Assembly (NCBI GenBank): GCA_903944295.1
Contig: CAJARA010000101.1
Location: 1-12,318 of the forward strand
Length of the DNA stretch: 12,318 nt
Reading direction: 5' to 3'
Source: an uncultured Chloroflexota bacterium
Lineage (GTDB): Bacteria > Chloroflexota > Limnocylindria > Limnocylindrales > Limnocylindraceae
The notes under the pieces were generated by a model. The model was not told where the DNA came from. It made no database searches and saw only the letters and a program-made list of their open reading frames with translations. Every line of letters starts with the position of its first letter. Within the stretch, counting starts at the first letter, position 1. Position numbers and translations under genes: made by a program. Positions 6,647 to 12,318 of the stretch are shown here, piece after piece.

Positions 6647-7857
6647 GGAGTTGCGCCTCCCTGTAAATCGCTGCGCAGTCTCCCCCACGCAGGCCGAACA
6701 CCTGCGTCAACAAGATCGCGAAGTAGCTGCAGGCTAGAGATGACCGTCGGCGGGCCTGAAGCCGGCGAGCTGATCACCACCTGCTGCAGCGATGCCTGAC
6801 TCCCACTCGCCGCCAAGAAGATGAGCGAGCCTCCGTCGGGAGACCAGGCTGGCGACCACGAGCGACCAGTACGGGTCACCTCCAGAAGCACCTCGCCAGT
6901 CGCCGCGCTCATGATCACCACGTCGCTCCCCTTCTTCTTATCAATGCGCGTTGCCGCGATCCAGCGGCCATCTGGACTCACTGCGGGTTCAATAAAGCCG
7001 CTCGCGCCGAAGCGCACCACACTCTCTGCGGCGAGATCGAAATAGATGATCCGTGAAGCGGACTCACCCTGCGCAGAGCCGTTCTGTACGTAGTAAATCC
7101 CAGAACCGTCGTAACTCCACGCTGGATCCTGGTGTCCGAATGGCGCCTCGTCCGGTAGATCCGGTGTAATCATCCGGCCGCCCTCTTGCAGAAGGCGAAT
7201 AATCACGTCACCGCCAAGGAGTGATGGACCCTTATAATCCGTTGCCAGCGCGATACGGCCATCTACTCCGATCGCCGGATCAAAGATGAACGATGAGAAG
7301 TTCAGTTTCGGGTTCTGGTCTTCAAGGAGCCCGTCAAGGATCTCCTCTTCGCCGTCACCGCGTGCGCCGATCCGCATCAGCGTTGGCACCCTGAGACGGT
7401 ACGGCGTGATCCCTCCCGCAGCGTTGAGTCGACCACCGATCTCGTTGCGCTGACGGACAAAGTAGAGCCAGGTGCCGTCGGGGTTCCACGCCGGCTCACC
7501 ATCCGAAGTGCTCACTGTAAGTTGCGTCAGTGTGGAGCCGCTCAGGGACCAGAGCGCACCGTCACGCGCGAAGGTGATCGTCCCGTCAATCGCAACCCCG
7601 TCCGTCACCTCGGCTCCGTCACCTCCTGGAGTTGCGCTCGAGCCAGACGAGAGTGAGGCGAGCTGCCACGTGCCGAGCGCTGCAACGAGGAGGAGTGCAA
7701 GGGCAAACGCTGGCGCAGCTTTTGGACCAAGGCCGAACCATCCTGGTCCCTTCGTTCCCGCTGCAGTTGGTGGGCGTAGTCCGTGGAAGGGGCGCGATGG
7801 GGCGGTACGGTCGCTTCGTAGGCGTGGCTTTGGGCGAAGTGATCTGTTGCCGCTCAT
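6643..7857 (-). CDS. Membrane-anchored PD40/TolB-like beta-propeller protein, function unknown
   Basis: I cannot assign a function. The 404 residues begin with a basic, proline-rich segment of about 45 residues, followed by one hydrophobic helix at about 47-67. A low-complexity Ser/Gly linker (69-80) comes next, then a large domain with PD40-like repeats: EPAWNPDGTWLYFV (121-134), a weaker DPAIGVDGRIALATD (193-207), DPAWSYDGSGIYYV (244-257), EPAVSPDGRWIAAT (289-302) and SPAWSPDGGSLIFLA (335-349). RPAWGRL (388-394) resembles the closing strand. By topology it should be a signal-anchor protein with the propeller outside the membrane. Such propellers bind proteins, peptides or sugars, and no catalytic motif is visible. 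Its ATG overlaps the recJ stop by 4 bases, with AGGAG five bases upstream; its stop overlaps pyrF. It is not clearly the Tol-Pal TolB, because no tol or pal genes are near and it has a membrane anchor. Confidence 0.85.
   Translation of the reverse strand: MSGNRSLRPKPRLRSDRTAPSRPFHGLRPPTAAGTKGPGWFGLGPKAAPAFALALLLVAALGTWQLASLSSGSSATPGGDGAEVTDGVAIDGTITFARDGALWSLSGSTLTQLTVSTSDGEPAWNPDGTWLYFVRQRNEIGGRLNAAGGITPYRLRVPTLMRIGARGDGEEEILDGLLEDQNPKLNFSSFIFDPAIGVDGRIALATDYKGPSLLGGDVIIRLLQEGGRMITPDLPDEAPFGHQDPAWSYDGSGIYYVQNGSAQGESASRIIYFDLAAESVVRFGASGFIEPAVSPDGRWIAATRIDKKKGSDVVIMSAATGEVLLEVTRTGRSWSPAWSPDGGSLIFLAASGSQASLQQVVISSPASGPPTVISSLQLLRDLVDAGVRPAWGRLRSDLQGGATP
6656..6662 (-). promoter_or_regulatory. 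Ribosome binding site of pyrF
   Basis: AGGGAGG lies nine bases upstream of the ATG at 6646, inside the end of the preceding gene. It supports this ATG over the in-frame codon at 6688. Confidence 0.7.
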
Positions 7858-9647
7858 CCTCTCTCCTCTGCGCTCTGAAGATCCACCACGTGCAGCTCCG
7901 TCTTTGCGGTCCCACGATAGGTTCGCTGCACGATGCGTGCGACAAGGTCAACGCTACCCCCTGCATGACCATCTGCGTCTGCGCGACCGAATGCGATCGC
8001 CTCCGTTCGGCTTCCATCGATGTTCAGCGTCAGGCGTGCGTGACGCCCATCACCAACGAGGCGAACCTGCTCAAGTGCCACTGAGCGGAAGAGGAAGAGC
8101 GGATCAGGGTTTCCAATGCCAGTCGGGGCAAGGTAATCGGCGAGGGCTGCAAGGGAGTCGAGCGAGCGAGCCCCCACGGTCGGCTCAAGGTCAACGGAGA
8201 GGAGCGGCGCTTGCTGACCCCTCTGGGCTGCGAATTGCGCAGCGAGTCCCGTGGTGACGCTCGACCATCGCGAAAGCGGGAAGGTGCAGCCGCCCGCCCC
8301 GTCATGACCGCCGTGACGGATGAGCTGGTCGTCGATCGCGCGCAGCGCTGATGCAACGGAGAAGCCGCGCGGCGCGCGAATAGAGCAGCGCACCAGCGTC
8401 TCATCAGCGGCGCCTGAGGCAACACTCCCAACAAGCGCTGGTCGAGCAAACTCCTCAGCGAGTCGGCCGGCAACAAGACCGAGGACGCCGGGCGACCATT
8501 CGCCGCGCACGGCGACCAGGCCTTCGGCAACAAGTGCGCGCGTTGAATCTGGTACGGCGAGCCCATCTGCACCGAGCGTGCTGCGCGCAGCCTCAATCGC
8601 CTCGCGTGAAAGGTCGCGGCGCTCGTGATTGAGTGCCTCAAGCGTTGCCGCGAGCTCAGCCGCCTCAACCTCATCTTCTGTCGTAAGGAGATCAAGAGCT
8701 GGTCGCGCATCGCCGATCCGTCCCGCCGCATTGATCCGCGGTGCCAGGGTGAAACCGACCACTTCAACACGGTGCGGTCCCTCTACGCCCGCGCTCTTCA
8801 AGAGCGCGCGAATGCCAACTGGCATCCGTCCAAGGCCGTTCATCACTTTGAGCGCTGAGCGCACGATCACACGGAACTCATCGGCAACGGGGACCATGTC
8901 AGCCACGCCACCAATCATTGCGAGGACGGAGAGCTCGCCAAGGATCTCACGTCGATCTGGGTGATCGGCAAGGATCCCCTGGGCAATCTTGAAGGCGAGG
9001 CCGCTCCCCGCGAGGTTCGGGAATGGATAACGTGCATCGGGCCGATTTGGATTCACCAGCCAGGCCGCCTTCGCGGGCGCTTCAGGAACGGCGTGGTGGT
9101 CAATAATCCCAACAAGGATCCCCGCCTCAAGCGCCTGCGCGACGCGCTCCGTATCCGCAGTACCGCAGTCAACGGCAAGCAGCAGCTCAACGCCGTCCTC
9201 TACCGCCGCGTCGAGCGCCCCCTCAGGGATGCCGTGCCCGTCTGTATCGCGATTCGGGATGAACCCCTCAGCAACGGCGCCAATCGCACGAAGCGCCCGA
9301 ATAATGATCGCCGCGCCGGTGAGTCCATCTGCATCAAAGTCGCCAACGACAAGGACCGGTTCACCATCCGCCCCAGCCGCACGGAGGCGCGCGATCAGAC
9401 CCGCTGCGTCAGGGAGGAGCTCGGGGTCGTGGAGCGTCCGATCTCGCGGATCAAGGAATCGGCGTACGACATCTGGATCGTGGAGATCACGCTGCGTCAG
9501 CAGCACTGCGAGTGAGGGGCGAAGATCGTCACGGACCTGCGCAGAGATCAGCGTTTCGTCCAGCGAGGCAACGCGAGACGCTTCAGCCTGTTCAAGGCGC
9601 CAGCTGCGCTGAGCCTTCAGCGGGGTCTCAGAGCGTGCGGGGCTCAC
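7854..9647 (-). CDS. recJ: Single-stranded-DNA-specific exonuclease RecJ
   Basis: Degrades single-stranded DNA 5' to 3' in recombination and repair. The DHH-family protein is 597 residues, near the usual 560-580. The metal-binding motifs are GDFDADGLTGAA (102-113), AVDCGTAD (158-165) and IIDHH (181-185), followed by GGVADMVPVADE (246-257) and APRINAAGRIGD (302-313). The DHHA1 region contains EWSPGVLGLVAGRLAE (383-398) and RHGGHDGAGG (444-453), and APTGIGNPDPLF (507-518) introduces the C-terminal OB-like domain. The start is a GTG 18 bases after the secF stop, without a good Shine-Dalgarno site; no better in-frame ATG exists nearby. Some C-terminal residues differ from the common form (GHDGAGG where GGH-AAG is usual; CSIRAP where GSARS is usual), but all catalytic aspartates and histidines are present. 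Confidence 0.95.
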   Translation of the reverse strand: MSPARSETPLKAQRSWRLEQAEASRVASLDETLISAQVRDDLRPSLAVLLTQRDLHDPDVVRRFLDPRDRTLHDPELLPDAAGLIARLRAAGADGEPVLVVGDFDADGLTGAAIIIRALRAIGAVAEGFIPNRDTDGHGIPEGALDAAVEDGVELLLAVDCGTADTERVAQALEAGILVGIIDHHAVPEAPAKAAWLVNPNRPDARYPFPNLAGSGLAFKIAQGILADHPDRREILGELSVLAMIGGVADMVPVADEFRVIVRSALKVMNGLGRMPVGIRALLKSAGVEGPHRVEVVGFTLAPRINAAGRIGDARPALDLLTTEDEVEAAELAATLEALNHERRDLSREAIEAARSTLGADGLAVPDSTRALVAEGLVAVRGEWSPGVLGLVAGRLAEEFARPALVGSVASGAADETLVRCSIRAPRGFSVASALRAIDDQLIRHGGHDGAGGCTFPLSRWSSVTTGLAAQFAAQRGQQAPLLSVDLEPTVGARSLDSLAALADYLAPTGIGNPDPLFLFRSVALEQVRLVGDGRHARLTLNIDGSRTEAIAFGRADADGHAGGSVDLVARIVQRTYRGTAKTELHVVDLQSAEERG

Positions 9648-9665
9648 CGCGCACCCAGCGGCACG

Positions 9666-10637
9666 CTACGCGGTACGACGCGCGCTCGGCGAACTCTTCC
9701 GCGCCGTCACGCGCTCGTCCCACCAGACCAGCAGAGGACTGGCGTTGAAGATTGAGGAGTAGGTCCCAGAGAGGATCCCGACGAAGAGGGCGAGGACGAA
9801 GGTTCGGATCGAACCGCCCGCGAAGACGAGGAGCGAGAGAAGAGTGATCAGCACGGTGGCGGTGGTGTTGAACGACCGCCCGAGGGTCTGCACAATGGAG
9901 TGGTTGACAATGTCGGCAAACGGAGCACCCGCGTAGCGTGCGAGATTCTCGCGCACCCTGTCAAAGACGACGATCGTATCGTGCACCGAGAAACCGATGA
10001 TCGTGAGCATGGCAGTGATGAAGAGAGCATCAATCTCTACCCCGAAGAGTGTTCCCGCAACAGCGAAGAAGCCAACCGTCACGATGACGTCGTGGAGGAG
10101 GGCGGCTAGCGCCGCAAGTCCAAATCGAAGATTCCTGAAGCGGTAGGTCATCCAGAGCACGATCCCGATCGAGCCCAACACGATCAAGAGGGCCGCCTGC
10201 TGCGTTAGATCCTGGCTAATGACTGGACCAACCGTGGAGAGTGAGCCGGCCTCTGCAATCGGTCCGACCTCGCTCTCAATCGCCGCGCGGATAGCGGCGA
10301 GCTCAGCGCCAGCTGGCTGCGACGGGTCGCTCTCGCTCCCCGACTGCAGGTCAAGCGGCTTTGTTCGCATGATCAGGAACCCAGAGCCAGCCTCCGTTAC
10401 CTGCACCTCAGGATGACCAGCAGCGGCGACCACGTCGCGAACGACGAGCGCGTCAGCTGGCTGCTCCAACTTGAACTCCCAGACGGTGCCGCCGGTGTAG
10501 TCAACCGAGAACTTCAGCCCGACGGCTCCACCAGAGAGCGGTGTTGCGATGATAAAGAGGAGGCCAGGAATAGTGACAAGGAGCGAGAAGAGGAAGAACC
10601 AGCGCTTGCGCGCGATGATCTTATTCATGCTGCGCAC
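9666..10637 (-). CDS. secF: Protein translocase subunit SecF
   Basis: Integral membrane partner of SecD that uses the proton gradient to complete SecYEG export. The protein is 323 residues, with a first transmembrane helix at about 13-33, an outer P1-like region beginning GLKFSVDYTGGT (40-51) and VGPVISQDL (136-144), then five further helices. Conserved membrane motifs are LHDV (181-184) and LTIIGFSVHDTIVVFDRVREN (211-231, Asp220), followed by QTLGRSFNTT (250-259) and ILSGTYSSIFNASPLL (288-303). The GTG at 10637 has AAGG six bases upstream; an in-frame ATG at 10628 is the alternative and would shorten the protein by three residues. Either start overlaps the secD stop, so the two are translationally coupled. 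Confidence 0.96.
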   Translation of the reverse strand: MRSMNKIIARKRWFFLFSLLVTIPGLLFIIATPLSGGAVGLKFSVDYTGGTVWEFKLEQPADALVVRDVVAAAGHPEVQVTEAGSGFLIMRTKPLDLQSGSESDPSQPAGAELAAIRAAIESEVGPIAEAGSLSTVGPVISQDLTQQAALLIVLGSIGIVLWMTYRFRNLRFGLAALAALLHDVIVTVGFFAVAGTLFGVEIDALFITAMLTIIGFSVHDTIVVFDRVRENLARYAGAPFADIVNHSIVQTLGRSFNTTATVLITLLSLLVFAGGSIRTFVLALFVGILSGTYSSIFNASPLLVWWDERVTARKSSPSARRTA

Positions 10638-12024
10638 CAGCAGCCTTCAGCGCGGCTGTCTCCGAATCAAGATCCCCTCGCCCAACGCCGTAGAGATATG
10701 GCGATGAGAAGCGAGGCTGATGGATCACGGCGCGCAGCATCACGCGTGTGAGGCTGATCGCAGTGAACATGGAGCAGAGCACACCGATGATCAGGACGAG
10801 CGCAAAGCCCTTGATGGTGGACGACCCGAAGTAGAAGAGGATGAACGCCGTGATCAAGCTTGAGACGTTTGAGTCAAGGATGGAATTCCAGGCACGGCTG
10901 AAACCAGCTTCGACTGCAGGGATAATCCCCTTCCCAATACGCAACTCCTCTTTCGTCCGTTCAAAGATCAGGATGTTGGCGTCAACCGCCATTCCGATCG
11001 AGAGGACGAAACCGGCAATGCCGGCAAGCGTCAGGGTGACCGGGATGAGACGGAAGAGGGCGAGGACGATCAGCATGTAGAAGATCAGTGCACCGCTCGC
11101 AACAAGACCTGCGAGTCGGTAGTGCATGATCATGAAGAGGAAGACGAGCAGGATGCCCACCGCTCCAGCGAAGAGCGCCTGACCGAGGAAGGCGGCGCCA
11201 AGCGTAGCCTTCACCTCCGTCACGCCAATCTCGGCGATCGGGAATGGGAGTGACCCGAACTTAAGAATCGTGACGAGACTGGTTGCCTCTTCTAGTGCAA
11301 AGCCGCTTCCGCCGCCTCCGCTGATCTGACCTTCACCGCCCGTGATCGCGCTCTGGATATACGGCGCGGACACGATTGTGCCGTCGAGTGCGATCGCGAA
11401 GTACGAGCCAATGTTCTCGCTCGTATAGGTTGAGAAGAGGTCGGCCCCTTCAGACTTCAAGCTAAATGAGACGACGCGCTGACCCGTGTCGTCTGTTGAG
11501 ACGCTCGAGGTGGAGATCTGGTCGCCAGAGAAGAGTGGCGTCAGTGTGGGGTCATCAAGCAGCGCCCCCTGCCCTGGGACTGGCTTCACGCCTGCTGTTG
11601 GCGTTCCCGTCGCAACATCGATCGACCCGTAGGTCTCCGCGGGAAGCGGGATAAAGTCGAGCCGCCCCGTGGTGCCGAGGAGGGCGCGGATTGCATCGGG
11701 GTCACTGACGCCTGGAAGCTCCACAATGATGCGGTCGCTCCCCTGGGTCTGAACGAGCGGCTCAGCGACACCGGTGGAGTTAACACGACGCTCAATGATG
11801 TCGCGAATGGTTGCAACGTCTGCCGCGGTGGCGATCACGCCGTCTACTGGCTGGACCTGATACTCCACACGGAGGCCGCCGCGAAGGTCAAGGCCGAGCT
11901 TCGTCTCAATCGGTCGCGTCCCATCTGTTGCTCGGCTATCTGGGAGCTTCAGGTTTGGGAGGAGGTCGATCGCGAGAGCGAGGAGCCCGATGGCGAGGAT
12001 CATGTAAGGCGTGTACTTCCGCAT
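10621..12024 (-). CDS. secD: Protein translocase subunit SecD
   Basis: Membrane subunit of the SecDF complex, which pulls translocating proteins out of SecYEG using the proton gradient. The 467 residues start with a transmembrane helix (about 7-24), then KLGLDLRGGLR (42-52), ERRVNSTGVAEPLVQTQG (78-95) and RIIVELPG (98-105) of the periplasmic-type P1 base. A variable head follows, then five transmembrane helices from about 272. The key motif is IGMAVDANILIFERTKEEL (343-361), with Asp348 matching the proton-relay aspartate. GFSRAWNSILDSN (374-386) follows. The ATG at 12024 has AGGA at 12033-12036, and uvrC ends 26 bases upstream. The secD stop lies inside the start of secF. Length is typical of Gram-positive and Chloroflexota-type SecD, shorter than E. 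coli SecD. Confidence 0.97.
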   Translation of the reverse strand: MRKYTPYMILAIGLLALAIDLLPNLKLPDSRATDGTRPIETKLGLDLRGGLRVEYQVQPVDGVIATAADVATIRDIIERRVNSTGVAEPLVQTQGSDRIIVELPGVSDPDAIRALLGTTGRLDFIPLPAETYGSIDVATGTPTAGVKPVPGQGALLDDPTLTPLFSGDQISTSSVSTDDTGQRVVSFSLKSEGADLFSTYTSENIGSYFAIALDGTIVSAPYIQSAITGGEGQISGGGGSGFALEEATSLVTILKFGSLPFPIAEIGVTEVKATLGAAFLGQALFAGAVGILLVFLFMIMHYRLAGLVASGALIFYMLIVLALFRLIPVTLTLAGIAGFVLSIGMAVDANILIFERTKEELRIGKGIIPAVEAGFSRAWNSILDSNVSSLITAFILFYFGSSTIKGFALVLIIGVLCSMFTAISLTRVMLRAVIHQPRFSSPYLYGVGRGDLDSETAALKAAGAQHE

Positions 12025-12050
12025 TTGAGGAATCCTAGCAGGGGTGCCGA

Positions 12051-12318
12051 TCAGCGTCGGTCGGCGGCGAGCGCAGCACTGATGGTGGCGGCGAGGCGCT
12101 CCCCCACCCCAGGGACGGCGGCGAGCTCTTCGGGGCTCGCCGCAGCAACCCCTGCGACGGAGCCGAACTGGCGCAGCAGCGCCTTCCGGCGCGTAGCACC
12201 GAGGCCAGGGATGCCGTCCAGCCGGCTCTCCGTCGCCGCGCGACTCCTCAGGGTGCGGTGATAACCGATCGCAAAGCGGTGCGCTTCGTCACGAAGTCGC
12301 TGCAACAGCCGCAGCCCA
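12051..12318 (-). CDS. uvrC: UvrABC excinuclease subunit C, C-terminal end (5' part outside window)
   Basis: UvrC makes the dual incisions in nucleotide excision repair. Only the last 88 or so codons are inside the window; the frame is open through the right edge. The segment LLQRLRDEAHRFAIGYHR is the conserved block between the endonuclease domain and the tail. SRLDGIPGLGATRRKALL, FGSV, ASPEELAAVPGVG and AATISAAL then form the tandem helix-hairpin-helix DNA-binding domain that ends UvrC proteins. The stop TGA is at 12051-12053. uvrC upstream of the rapZ-yvcK-whiA group is known in Actinobacteria, though here seven further genes are placed between them. Confidence 0.93.
   Translation of the reverse strand, partial: GLRLLQRLRDEAHRFAIGYHRTLRSRAATESRLDGIPGLGATRRKALLRQFGSVAGVAAASPEELAAVPGVGERLAATISAALAADRR

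Noticed and set aside
6643..7857. Calling the propeller gene tolB of the Tol-Pal system
   Set aside because: PD40 repeats are shared by many propellers. There is no pal, tolA, tolQ or tolR nearby, the protein is membrane-anchored rather than free, and the genome looks monoderm.
12025..12050. Near-palindrome GAGGAATCCTAG in the uvrC-secD gap as an operator
   Set aside because: It is short and imperfect, and it overlaps the secD ribosome binding site. Nothing else suggests a regulator site.
1..12318. Cyanobacterial origin suggested by the HIP1-like octamer GCGATCGC
   Set aside because: Gene content and order (rapZ-yvcK-whiA, a minimal TatA-TatC pair, tpiA-gpmI) point to a Gram-positive-type lineage. 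Five octamers alone are weak evidence.
1..12318. Mobile elements, CRISPR arrays, tRNA or rRNA genes, toxin-antitoxin or defence genes
   Set aside because: I saw no direct repeats with spacers, inverted-repeat ends, transposase or integrase motifs, or cloverleaf sequences. Almost every base is accounted for by a housekeeping gene.

Overview
This is an ordinary but very compact chromosomal segment. One strand (minus) carries thirteen genes head to tail, reading from right to left: uvrC (3' end) - secD - secF - recJ - membrane-anchored beta-propeller - pyrF - tatA - tatC - rapZ - yvcK - whiA - tpiA - gpmI (5' part). Every gene except the beta-propeller belongs to a family I can name from conserved motifs. 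No mobile element, CRISPR array, tRNA, rRNA, phage gene or defence gene is visible.

Organism. A spot count of five lines gives about 62% GC. The rapZ-yvcK-whiA trio downstream of uvrC and next to triose-phosphate isomerase is the arrangement known from Gram-positive-type bacteria. The TatA-TatC pair without TatB and separate SecD and SecF also fit a monoderm. Very short spacers and many 4-bp stop/start overlaps suggest a small, streamlined genome. My best guess is a member of the Chloroflexota, or less likely an actinobacterium. This is inference from gene content and protein style; the window has no rRNA to settle it.

Layout. Positions 12318-12051: end of uvrC (nucleotide excision repair). 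12024-9666: secD and secF (SecYEG accessory translocase). 9647-7854: recJ (5'-3' single-strand exonuclease). 7857-6643: a one-pass membrane protein with a PD40-type beta-propeller, function unknown. 6646-5765: pyrF (UMP synthesis). 5725-4761: tatA and tatC (export of folded proteins). 4764-2055: rapZ, yvcK and whiA (regulators linked in other bacteria to cell-wall precursor metabolism and division). 2047-1: tpiA and gpmI (lower glycolysis), with gpmI running off the left edge.

How it fits together. Only about 124 bases of the window are non-coding, in six gaps of 5-39 bases. The two longest gaps flank tatA, and each can form a small hairpin. The genes look co-transcribed and largely translationally coupled. 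They combine protein export, DNA repair and central-carbon or envelope control. No promoter or terminator could be supported inside the window.

Points most worth a second look: the unassigned anchored beta-propeller, a WhiA about 50 residues shorter than usual in its N-terminal half, the hairpins around tatA, and a roughly threefold excess of GATC sites. I found no convincing new multi-gene system.
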